This document shows, one piece after another, positions 55,161 through 64,000 of a stretch of 64,000 bases of DNA; the stretch's first letter is position 1, and every line of letters begins with the position of its first letter. This stretch comes from Patiria miniata (lineage: Eukaryota > Echinodermata > Asteroidea > Valvatida > Asterinidae). The notes under the pieces are model-generated. The model saw only the letters and a list, made by a program, of their open reading frames with translations. It ran no database searches and was not told the origin of the DNA. The stretch is from NCBI RefSeq assembly GCF_015706575.1, contig NW_024037056.1, positions 11,731,176-11,795,175 on the forward strand, given 5' to 3'. Position numbers and translations under genes: made by a program.

Positions 55161-56895
55161 AGTCTTTTTTCCATGCGCTATGAACTTCAAGTTCAGTTGA
55201 CACTTCAAGTATGCAAAGCTGCTCGACGTCATCTTCACACTGACAAGATGTTTAACAAATATACGTGTCATTTCCGTAAGCTTGGTAAAAAATGTACATA
55301 CACACATCACCAAGTGCTAAACACAATGGTTAACGGTTTACACGAAACATTCCCTATTTAGCACGTAAATGTCGTCCCCAGGGAATAACATTTTCCCCCA
55401 AACACCCTTGTCGGCAAGACTATTAAGTAAATTGAAATCTGCTTCCATCTTTTGGACCAGGTTTTATATGTCAAGAATGATTCATTTTAGCCGGAATGTT
55501 TTATCTATACTCAAGAAAAACAAAGGCCACGTGTGGAACTTGGCTTTTGATGCCGACGTTTTTACGCGCGCCGCCGAGTCCCAACCCAAACAACGTTGGT
55601 CGAGTATTTACGTTGAAGGGGATAGGAATAACATCAATGTTTCTCGTATACAGTCACAAGCGTGCTTTCCATTTTGGGAATTTGGCAATTTTCGGCTCAG
55701 GCTTAAAGCAATTAAGTTTGAGGAGAAAAAACTAAAGGATGTTTTTCTTACATTATACTGTGGGAGAGGATGATTTGTTAATGTAAAGAAAATATATCAA
55801 AAATTGAAGAGCTTTCATTGAGTCAATTGTGTTTGTGTCGACACCGGACGTTAAAAACGGCGCCCTATACAGAAACTGGAAAGATCACGTTCTGAAGGCA
55901 CATCAAAAAGAAAAGTCAAAAAGCCTTAAACTAAATAAACACTGGGGAAAAATATGAAAATTAATGAAGACCAGAACACAAACAAGGTTTAAATGTCAAT
56001 CGGAGATTTGAATTCCAGTTTATATGCAAAATAAACATAAATTTCGATTTGAATTAAGAAATAAATTAAAGAATTCCCATTGGGCGAATCAAAACAAAAA
56101 TAAATTAAACAACATAAAGTCGAAATGTAAACAATATAAATATTGTAAATATAAAGTAAAAACTAACAAACATAAATAAATAAACATAAATTAAAATTAA
56201 CAAGAACAAAAGGAAGCTTAAATTCCCAAGATAAATTGTAACTTTTTTGAGAAAAAAAACACCAAGTTTTAAGTTTGTTATTGGACGCTTTCATTGTATA
56301 TCTTAAGTTCACAGTTTTTACAGTCACTTCTAAAAAAGGGGACTTTTACATTTTTTTGGCTGATTTGTATAATTAAGCAAGGTCGGAGGGCAGGCACTTA
56401 ATAAATGAGCGCACGTAGGGTCTTGATTTAGGCTTCGTTTGGACGACACAAGTTTTTCTTACATTATTTCTTACAAGATTTTCTTACATGACGGGAGAGG
56501 ACATTTTCATAACGTCTGTTTGTAAATAAATAAAACACAATTGACAGTTGTCTTTAAATTGACTAGGTTTGTGAATTGTAATGTTTGATTTTGTTTGTGT
56601 CAACATGGTTATCCGGTAATTATGCGAGCTTTGCATGCACGTAATGAAAGCAAGTGAAGTCGGATTTGGGCCTTAACTGGGATAAAACAGGTCCTCACAA
56701 AGGCATATCCTCGCGATCCTTGAGATTCAAATGGACAGAATCTGACGCATTTGTATGACGTCAAGATGTAAACAACAGAGTAAAAAATCTTAAATCTTTC
56801 AGATTTGCCACAATGCCATTCACACGCACAACCCAAGCTGGCCTGATTAAATTCCTAGGGGAATAAACACCGCTGCTAAATCCAGTTAGGCCTAA
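55161..56895. other. No gene accepted; AT-rich block
   Basis: A 134-codon plus frame at 55369-55773 is free of visible repeats but has no recognisable domain, and a second frame of 79 codons overlaps it. From 55900 to 56230 the sequence is extremely A-rich with many aataaa words. No exon is claimed. Confidence 0.4.
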
Positions 56896-56897
56896 TT

Positions 56898-57145
56898 AAT
56901 GTGACCGGAGTGCCGTGGTCAAATGGTCGTGCACGGTGTGCGACTCATGTGCCGTGGTAAGTGGGTTCAAACAGTGATGGTGCTTGTGTTCTTGGGCAAG
57001 ACACTTTACTACAATTGCCTCTCTCCACCCAGGAGTATAAAAATGGGTACCTGTACAGGTTAAGACCAGATTGCGCTGATCTCGAGCTGCTGCAGAAAAT
57101 ATGGTATCATGGCCTGAGGAATAGCGTAATAAAGAGAGCTTAACC
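56898..57145 (+). mobile_element. tRNA-derived SINE, family A, copy 4
   Basis: Head gtgccgtggtcaaatggtcg (A-box-like) and gtgggttcaaacagtg (degenerate B box). Body gtgcttgtgttcttgggcaa, gacactttactacaattgcc, ctctccacccaggagtataa, gatctcgagctgctgcagaa. The most complete family A copy. Confidence 0.86.
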
Positions 57146-57394
57146 TGCATACAGCGTACAAGTTTATCAAAATAATATCACAGAAATGACAGAATACAAC
57201 TTTGTGTCTTTACCATTGCTTCTTGGAAACATCAAGACGGCACAACTTTCTGCTGTCCAGTTGGTTCCATGTGACTCTTCAGTCTCAAGTACTACAAGAA
57301 AAGACAAAACAAAGAAAAAGAGAAGGAACATTTATTAAATCTTCCAATTTTCATCCATTTATGCGTTTCCCTTCAAAAACCACCAGCTGCATGA

Positions 57395-57615
57395 ATTTGT
57401 AGAATTTTGCAGGATTCTTGTGGGATTTTGTAGTATTTTAGTAAGATTTTTGTAGCATTTGTGTCAGATTTTGTAGGATTATTATCGGATTTTTAGTAGG
57501 ATTTTGTATGATTTTATGGGAATTGGTAGGATTTCTGTAGGATATTGTTGGATTTGGTAGGATTTCATAGGACTTGGTAAGATTTTCGGAGGATTTTGTA
57601 GGATTAAGCAAAGCC
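57395..57615 (+). repeat. TTTTGTAGGATT minisatellite
   Basis: From 57401 to 57606, ttttgtaggatt and variants (ggatttggtagg, ttttagtagga) repeat about every 12 bp with drift. A short further run lies at 57771-57792. Flanking aagc-aaagcc-atacttt and acatgtac words occur after both runs, so the locus was probably duplicated. Confidence 0.82.
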
Positions 57616-59005
57616 CATATACTTTAATAAGTACATGTACCTAAACAGGACTTGAGGCCTCTGTAACGTGAAGTACAAAGAGTGTGCCATTGGGTTCTTC
57701 CAAAGTGATAGATTTTGGAAGAATCAGGTAGCTGAAGGATTTAGGATTCAAAAGAAAACCACCATGGGATTTTGTTGGGTTTTGTAGGATTAAGGGACCT
57801 AGGCAAAGCCAAGATACTTTTACATGTACTAGTCATGGTGAATTGTTTACCAAAAAAAACACACAATGATTTAGTTTCCTCAGAAAAAAAGAAATGATGC
57901 TACCGGTACAATTTTTTAGACACACTGTATCGACCGTTCTTGCGTTTTTAAATATTGAGCGCCACTTTATATTTTTAGCCGTGGTAGACAACATGTTTTG
58001 AAAAAAAAATGAATATTAACACTCTCATTGTGTAAGAAAGAGACATTAGTCTTAAGTCTTTGGAAGCGTTTGTTGGTAACTTTGTATTTTCTACAAGCCA
58101 ATGATACATTTGGAAACATTAATTTTTGAAAAATGACCTTCCATAGTTTGCTAATCCGTGGCTAGCAAATTAAAGTGTCTGTGGTTGGCAAAGTAAGGTC
58201 TAAAGTTAACCACGTTATATTGATTAAATAGTGATTTTAACACATTTCTTTATTGCCGTGGACTTTATAATGAACATTGGCGAACAACCCGACGCTGTAC
58301 ATTATGAACATTTGTCACATCAAATAAAATGCCATCCCAGTGAAACCCCCAAGAGGATCGCGAGTCAATTTGCGACTGATGACATTACCGCCGCGTCTTA
58401 ACCCTCTCCCGCCACAAAAAAAAAGCGCAATGAAGGCATGGAAAGGGGGCTCAGTGTCTGAGCCAGGAGTATGCTGGGACAGTTAAAGTAATGACGCGGT
58501 CCACCGAACCAAGAAATGCAAATTCCAGTGGAGAGAGGTCTTGATTTGGTCCCTGGACTGAGGAAAAGTGTGCCAAGGTTGCGGTAGTCACGCCTTATTT
58601 TTTTATCATAATTTTATCTTTTTATTAAAAGGTGTGGGCGGGGTTGGTATACATGTTCAGATGATAATTGCCACTTTCTAATTGGAATGTGTTGACTGCA
58701 AATTGATGGATTTGGATGGGAAGTACAGAGTGGACAAGCATTACATTCACTGTGTGGACTTCCAAACAAAAGACGTCAACATAAACCAGGTAGCAGCGAC
58801 GTTGTGTGGACTTGCCCACGTCCACACAAGGCTTTCCCCTCTCTGGAAAACAGGTTTAGAGGCATTTTTGTGTTAGGATTATTTGTGGCAACATGAAGAG
58901 GAACACTAAAGGGAATCACAGAAAAAAAATTGGGTTGAAAGATTTTTCACTGGTTTTTCTTAACTACACGAAAACAAAGGAAGTCCACCCTAGGTATGTA
59001 AAACA
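57616..59005. other. No gene seen
   Basis: After the second short TTTTGTAGGATT run the DNA is unassigned. Short frames near 58625-58876 on both strands overlap and are not accepted. Confidence 0.45.
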
Positions 59006-59008
59006 AAC

Positions 59009-59403
59009 ATGCGTGTGCCCAAAAGTGCAACATTCAGAGAAAAAACAATTAAAACTGTTTAATATTTTTTTCCCATGAAATTATATAGTATATTAAAGCC
59101 TGACTATTTCGCAATCCACTCCTTTTACCCCATTCCATTTGGGTCCCTAGATCCAGACATGCTTAACCCAGATTCAGCATGTCCTGTGAGAGTGGCCTGG
59201 TAACATTTACACCCTTTCACTTTAATAATTGATTGTATTTCTGGATCTAGGGACCCAAATGAAATGGGGTAAAAATGAGTGGATTAAGAACAAGTCAGGC
59301 TTTAACGTAATATATAATTTAATTGAAAAAAAAAAAACATTAAACAGTTTTACTTACAATGTATTTGTTTTCTGAATGTTGCACATTTTTTGGGCACACT
59401 CTG
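59009..59403. mobile_element. TA-type MITE family 4, complete foldback
   Basis: The right end ttttttgggcacactctg stops at 59403 before TA. The left end tgcgtgtgcccaaaagtgca mirrors it, with changed outermost bases. Arms pair throughout: caacattcaga, taaaactgtttaat, tatagtatattaaagcctga, ccccattccatttgggtccc, tagatccaga against their complements. The loop is near 59165-59240. A partial copy is at 30010-30190. Confidence 0.87.
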
Positions 59404-59602
59404 TACAGTATGTATGCAGAATATTTCATATTGTTGCACTAGCTCAAGCAAAAGACATGTGATAGACGTACATGGTTGTAAGAAAATGTATTAATGAACT
59501 GATGTCGTCCTTCCAGATCATGCAAGTGTCCTTCCGGTGTGTATTTTAATGGATTCTGCAGGCTTTGGGGAGGTGCAGACCAGCCATGATTAAATTGGTC
59601 CC

Positions 59603-59986
59603 TAAGGCCAAAAAAAAAAGTCTCCGGTTTCTGGTATGGAGCTTGCCCCAAAAGTGGTGCGGCGACGCGACTTTTTTTTTTTTTTTTACCGGTTTTTTTT
59701 TTTTTTGGCATCAAATGTCGGCTGATGACTGCAAATGGTGCCCGACTAAACTTAGTGCAAATATATGGGAGTCCAGAGAGGCCACATAAAGCTTATTCTC
59801 GATCATAACCCCATCTAAAAACACGTTAAAATTGTGCAGCAGCAGGATTCCAGTCAAACCAGTGAGTTTGGTGGTTTTGAGACATCATTTTGTATTGAAA
59901 AAAAAACTTTTTCATTTTGCCCACGCGCATGGCTACGGCGACGCGCGCGCATACCAGAAACCGGAGACTTTTTTTTTTGGCCTAAG
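59603..59986. mobile_element. Foldback element with GTCTCCGGTTTCTGGTATG arms
   Basis: cctaaggccaaaaaaaaaag, tctccggtttctggtatg at 59601-59638 is mirrored by cataccagaaaccggagact, ttttttttggcctaag at 59950-59985. The inside holds T-tracts and has a gcgcgcgc stretch near the right arm. Target duplication not resolved. Confidence 0.72.
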
Positions 59987-60029
59987 ATGATTTTTTTCTT
60001 GGGAACACATTTTGTGCAACTGTCTACTC

Positions 60030-60375
60030 CTCTATAAATGTATGAAATCTATTTGACATTGCTTTTTGGTTAATTTTATTGAAAAGTGCACTTCTTGAAA
60101 CATTAAAAAAGTTCCATGCTTTTCCGGACAACAAAGGGCGCTGTTGCTGTGATGTCATTTCGGGAAGACACTGTTTTGTTTAAGGGTTTTCAGTTCAAAG
60201 TTTGAACCAAAAACAAATTGCTCATTGAAAACATTTCTGAGAAAAGTTTGCTCATTGGCTTACTGCCATGTACTGACACAATGAATCACCAAAGAAAAAG
60301 AAATTCACGACAGCAAAATATCCAACATTCTGGCAACATTTGGCGCTAAAATTGCTGTAAAATTGAGGTTTCTCC
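60030..60375 (+). repeat. Dispersed repeat family V, copy 2
   Basis: Contains aaaagtttgctcattggctt, caatgaatcaccaaagaaaa, agaaattcacgacagcaaaa, tatccaacattctggcaac and aaattgctgtaaaattgagg, the inverse of 24545-24690. Its left extent is uncertain. Confidence 0.65.
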
Positions 60376-60919
60376 ATGAAATCACATCCTACTTTTGTAA
60401 TAATAGGCGATTTAGCAGATTTGTGAAGTGCATCTATCAGAATTTCGCCATTTCCTTACGGTCACCCTAGATGTTTGCTCAATTCAGTGACTAAGCCTTC
60501 TATTTCCCGAGATGACCTCAAGTTTGAGGCTTTCCAAGATTTTCTATGACCCAGAGAAAAAAATCTGCAAGCCATTTGAGAGATGATGTCAATTAGAGAC
60601 AGGCACCGAGCCAGAGAACAAATTCCAGTGCTCTCCCACAAGATTTACAGGATTGCTGGACGGCCTAAACACACATGTCAGACATGACCAGACAAGTGAA
60701 AAAAGATGTAGATAAACAGTGACAACAAGGGATTTCCTCAGAGAAGTGAGCAGTATATCAGTTCCACCCCTGCCTCTATTTCTCTCACAAAGGGTCACAG
60801 AAGACTGAGCCTCATTTCCTTGTGAACCCAGAAAAAAATATCAACAAAGAAAGTGTGATGTGTTTTTTTCGAAAACGGACTCTTCTGCGAAGCTGGTTGA
60901 AAAGATTTTTTTTTTTTTT
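60376..60919. other. No gene seen
   Basis: Unassigned, closing in a T-tract at 60907-60921. Confidence 0.5.
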
Positions 60920-60923
60920 TTAA

Positions 60924-61256
60924 TCCTAACCACCCCAACTCCATCAAAATCCATCCCCCTTTGGGTGGATTTTGGGGGACTTGGTCCAGATGGAGTGGAG
61001 TGACTAAATATTGATGGAGTGTGATGGACTTGGGCCTAATGGCCTGAAGCAGTGCTAGGGGTATCCGATTGATTTTGCCTAGCTTTCTGTAATGCTATTG
61101 TGATACAAGCCATGTGTAGCAAGTCCATGAATGTCAACCAGTGCGTCAGTGGTGGATTCCATTACGTCATGTACAGTTTTGTATTGGACACACAGTGATT
61201 GATGGATTTTGATGGACTTGGTCCAGTTCCTAGTAAAATACGCTAGGGAGTTGGGG
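60924..61256. mobile_element. Possible TTAA-type MITE, diverged
   Basis: TTAA flanks at 60920-60923 and 61257-61260. ccccaactccatcaaaatcc, atc on the left is partly mirrored by gattgatggattttgatgga, ctt and gggagttgggg on the right. Words gatggacttgg and gatggag recur inside. The arms are imperfect and offset, so limits are tentative. Confidence 0.42.
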
Positions 61257-61596
61257 TTAAAGATGCATTCCTGTGGTATTTTGAGTTTCAAGCTGTAAAT
61301 AGATTTGGGTTTTTTTAATTGCTGTTTTCCAAGCAATATAATTTACTTTTCAATTAGAAATCGAACGAAAACAATCTACTTTTGTTTACTTATTAAATTA
61401 ATTTCTTCACACAATTCGAATTATTTGCTGCCCCACAATAAATCGGCTATCACAGGGTGGGTTCATTTGTGTGAAAAATGAAAGCCCCTTTTCCAGAGTT
61501 TTTATTTGTTACAACAAAACATACAAATTTAAAAATCGTTCGGATAAAAAAAGTATATTTTTTGAAGAGCACAGGGCACGCATCTTTATAAAAATA
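61257..61596. other. No gene seen
   Basis: Unassigned AT-rich DNA between two mobile elements. Confidence 0.5.
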
Positions 61597-62026
61597 CAGT
61601 ATGTCCCCCCAAAAATGTCCATCTTACTTTTTTTTTTAAGTAACTATGGCTGCGGTTGGGATTGGAATCATTTGCCTGGCTATCAGTCATCACGGCAAGA
61701 CCTCGGTTTAATGCTCAAGGGCAAATGATTCCAATCCCAAACCACATCAGACTTTTTTTCCACAACATGCAGGATTTTAGACAGTATAACACAGCTTTGA
61801 ACTTGATTAAGGCATGGAACTTGGTCACAGTGTCAACAAATGTTGCTGTGATCAATTGTGCAGTGATGCGTGACTGAAATTAAATGAAACTCATAGGGGT
61901 TTAGGCCAAGGATAAGGAGTACATGTACATATCTGCACCATCACACATTTTCAAAATTGACTTCATGGTAATGTAGTTACATGTATTCAAAAAATAGTCA
62001 GACGGACACATTTTGGGGACATACTG
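61597..62026. mobile_element. TA-type MITE family 7, complete
   Basis: TA (61595-61596), then cagtatgtccccccaaaaat, gtcc; right end ggacacattttggggacata, ctg at 62026, then TA. The end type is mariner/Tc1-like. The body is 430 bp with no coding sequence, and contains a strong hairpin at 61654-61743. Confidence 0.85.
61654..61743 (+). ncRNA. miRNA-precursor-like hairpin inside a MITE (candidate only)
   Basis: Left arm ggttgggattggaatcattt, gcc (61654-61676) pairs with ggcaaatgattccaatccca, aacc (61720-61743) with one bulge. The loop is about 43 nt. The size of 90 nt and near-perfect 22-bp stem resemble a miRNA precursor, and MITE-derived miRNAs are known. The plain alternative is a palindromic insertion or internal arm of the MITE. 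Confidence 0.3.
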
Positions 62027-62734
62027 TAGAACTTGCCCTGCAAAAGTGCTGTTTAATGTTTGAAAAAGCACTCTCCGTTGCAAACCTATTCTCATTTCAA
62101 AAAAGTTGAACACAGAAACAAACTGCACATAAAAAAAAGGGTTACACATTTCTTCAGCTGATACACCACACAAATTGTCCAAAGAATGTCTGAAACTTTT
62201 GCAGATACATTGTTTATTAACATATTTAGGATCATGCCCTCCAAAAAAACTTTAAAAATGAAAATTCCCCCGCATAAAAACAAACACGATTATTAACAGG
62301 AAAACAACATTGTTAACTCTTCAACAACAAAAGCAAAACTTAACTTCTAAAAAAAAAAACAGATTTAATTCTCCAAAATGAACTTTCTACAGTTCATCAG
62401 AATTTGAAACACAGCTGCATAAGAGACAAAAATTATGTGCCATACATGCACTGTCAGTTACACGTACATGAATGCGTCTCGTGACAAGATAGAAACGGAC
62501 AGATTTTATTAAACAGTACTACAAAACTGTGTTGATCCATCACCGGCGACACGGTCCGCACAATTTGAGAATTCTACGGCTTAGGCTCTCGCGCGACGTA
62601 TCGCGTGTGCGATCAGGTTGAAAATTGCACCGCCAGCTGTGCGAGAAGTAAATTAAGTGCACATTAGAAGAAACTTACAGATTTCTTTATTTTGCTGGTC
62701 AGGTCCCAGAGAGGGCCGGTTCAGCATAAATTTA
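62027..62734. other. No gene seen; possible 3'-UTR-like DNA on the minus strand
   Basis: ttttatt at 62507-62513 gives AATAAA on the minus strand, followed in that direction by AT-rich DNA. A GC-richer patch lies at 62540-62640. No exon is recognisable. Confidence 0.35.
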
Positions 62735-62870
62735 GGTTTTATGAAATACGGACTCATTGGTGGTATTGCGCATGCTCATGCATAGATAATTAGGAGAGGG
62801 ACCGGTCACATGAGAGGGTTTAACCAATAAAAGGGAAAAAGAGTCCGATTTTCATACAAGTCCGATTTTC
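62735..62870 (-). repeat. Dispersed repeat family X, fragment
   Basis: aatttaggttttatgaaata, cggactcattggtggtattg, cgcatgctcatg and taaccaataaaa match parts of copy 3, with the rest rearranged. A short direct repeat, gtccgattttcata, follows at 62847-62875. Confidence 0.6.
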
Positions 62871-62894
62871 ATATGACACCGACCCATAGCCTTC

Positions 62895-63110
62895 TTTGTA
62901 CATGCACCTCACTGCCTGACTGACAATTCTGAGCCGGGCAGTGCTATTGTATAGGATTACCCCATAATGCCAGTGAATGGGTTAAATCCGGCCCATTGTG
63001 TGGACCAGATGCATGAAAAAGACTTCCAGTGAATAGCCATTCTGAATCAATCGAAGAGAAATTCTGTGCACTCTGGAACCAGCTTTACTAACTATGCTTG
63101 CCATGTCTTG
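62895..63110 (+). repeat. Dispersed repeat family W, copy 3
   Basis: cactgcctgactgacaattc, gggcagtgctattgtatagg, accccataatgccagtgaat, ggcccattgtgtgga, gacttccagtgaatagccat, tctgaatcaatcgaagagaa, and actctggaaccagctttact. It abuts the satellite that follows. Confidence 0.78.
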
Positions 63111-63119
63111 TTTTTGTAA

Positions 63120-63952
63120 GTTTGGAATCTTGTGATTGACTGGCGATTGATTTGTGATTGTATTAACATTTGACTTGGTGATTTGACTTGTGATTTGACT
63201 TGGTGATTTGACTTGTGATTTTCTTGTGATAATACTTAGGATTGTCTTGTGAATTTACTTGTGATTGACTTGTGATTGATTTGTGAGAGACTTGTGATTG
63301 ACTTGTGATTGGCTTGTGATTTGACTTGGTGATTTGACTTGTGATTTACTTGTGATAATACTTAGGATTGTCTTGTGAATTTACTTGTGATTGACTTGTG
63401 ATTGATTTGTGATTGACTAGTGATTGACTTGTAATTGACTTGTGCTTTAACTTGTGCTTTGACTTGTGAGAGACTTGTGATTGGCTTGTGATTGACATGC
63501 GACGGACTTGTGATAGACTTGTGATTGACTTGTGATTTGACTTGTGATTTGACTTGCTATAGACTTGTGACTGACCTGTGACTGACCTGTGATTGATTTG
63601 TGATTGACTTGTGAATAACTTGTGATTTAACTTGTGATATTGACTAGTGTTTGACCTGTGATTGACTAGTGTTTGACCTGTGATTGACTTGTGATTGACT
63701 TGTGATTGACTTGTGGTTGACTTGTGATTGACTTATGATTGATCTGCGATTGATTTGTGATTAACTTGTGACTGAATTGTGACTGACTTGTGACAGACTT
63801 GTGATTGACTTGTGACCGACTTGTGATGGACTTGTAATTGACCTGTGATTGGCTTGTGATTGACTTGTGATAGGCCTGTGACTGACTTGCGATTGACTTG
63901 TGATTTGACTTGTGATCGACTTGAAATGGATTTGTATTTGACACAATAACAA
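63120..63952. repeat. Satellite array, 11-bp unit (GACTTGTGATT), about 830 bp
   Basis: Most of the block is gacttgtgatt or a one-base variant, with occasional 10- and 12-bp units. A higher-order repeat of 126 bp is visible: aatacttaggattgtcttgt, gaatttacttg recurs at 63231 and 63357. On the minus strand the unit has no stop in any frame, and 33 bp encode the 11-residue cycle NHKSITSQSQV, so three overlapping frames of 78-92 codons stay open. These are treated as artefacts. The array ends about 50 bp before the window edge. Confidence 0.9.
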
Positions 63953-64000
63953 CTTGGTGTATACAGATGTGTGGCAGCCACTACTGGCGCGGACCACACG

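Noticed and set aside
55369-55773. 134-codon plus frame in non-repeat DNA
   Set aside because: The most protein-like of the unexplained frames, but with no recognisable motif and an overlapping 79-codon frame. A homology search would decide.
55900-56230. Multiple AATAAA words as a 3' UTR
   Set aside because: The whole stretch is extremely A-rich, so AATAAA is expected by chance, and no coding exon precedes it.
63120-63952. CRISPR-like array
   Set aside because: The unit is an 11-bp tandem satellite with no unique spacers, in an animal-type genome.
63666-63999. Three overlapping minus-strand frames with a repeated SQVNHKSITSQ-like peptide
   Set aside because: They are the automatic product of an 11-bp satellite without stops on that strand; all three frames are open together, which real genes do not show.

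Overview
This window looks like intergenic or intronic DNA from an animal genome, most likely a marine deuterostome and probably an echinoderm (a sea star is my first guess). The grounds are the tRNA-derived SINEs with internal phrases such as 'ttgggcaagacact' and 'cacccaggagta', the 'tagcgataagtg...ggttctttaacgtgca' SINE body, the 'tgacctttgacc' dispersed repeats and the very high load of short non-autonomous DNA transposons. The species call rests on remembered repeat phrases and was not searched. No bacterial or viral gene organisation is present. I found no protein-coding gene or complete RNA gene I could defend. All open frames are short (at most about 170 codons), many lie inside repeats, and none has a recognisable domain.

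What the window does hold is a dense layer of mobile elements. (1) Elements flanked by TA and starting CAGGGTG, CAGTATG or a similar end (mariner/Tc1-like MITEs) lie at 4116-4987, 40521-40959, 40962-41290, 59009-59403 and 61597-62026, with fragments elsewhere. (2) Elements flanked by TTAA (piggyBac/Kolobok-like MITEs) lie at 4177-4548, 5258-5748, 7055-7500, 8432-8934, 28680-28832 and 60924-61256. (3) hAT-like elements lie at 18335-18652 and 21490-21849, both with perfect 8-bp target duplications; degraded relatives lie near 14.9, 19.7 and 32.8 kb. (4) Four SINE families make up about ten copies. (5) Several dispersed families of unknown class have two to five copies each.

Layout: 1-9 kb is a MITE cluster that includes a TTAA element nested in a TA element. 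9-17 kb has a 500-bp dispersed family, a palindromic minisatellite and SINEs. 17-24 kb has AAGGCC arrays, two hAT MITEs and a 212-bp repeat array. 25-33 kb has SINEs, a GACTCGAGTC array and a striking foldback element at 31011-31705. 34-36 kb has a second GACTCGAGTC array, a very recent 155-bp tandem duplication and a promoter-like cluster (CRE, CCAAT, TATA). 36-45 kb has repeats carrying nuclear-receptor DR1 motifs, two abutting MITEs and a homeodomain/CCAAT-rich block at 41.7-42.1 kb. 45-55 kb is sparser. 55-64 kb has more MITEs, including one with a miRNA-like hairpin, and ends in an 11-bp satellite that reaches nearly to the right edge.

No set of genes working together can be described. 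The best functional candidates are regulatory: the promoter-like cluster at about 35.7 kb and the motif-rich blocks near 6.0, 41.8 and 46.7 kb. The most interesting structures are the nested insertion at 4.1-5.0 kb and the six-fold symmetric foldback at 31.0-31.7 kb.
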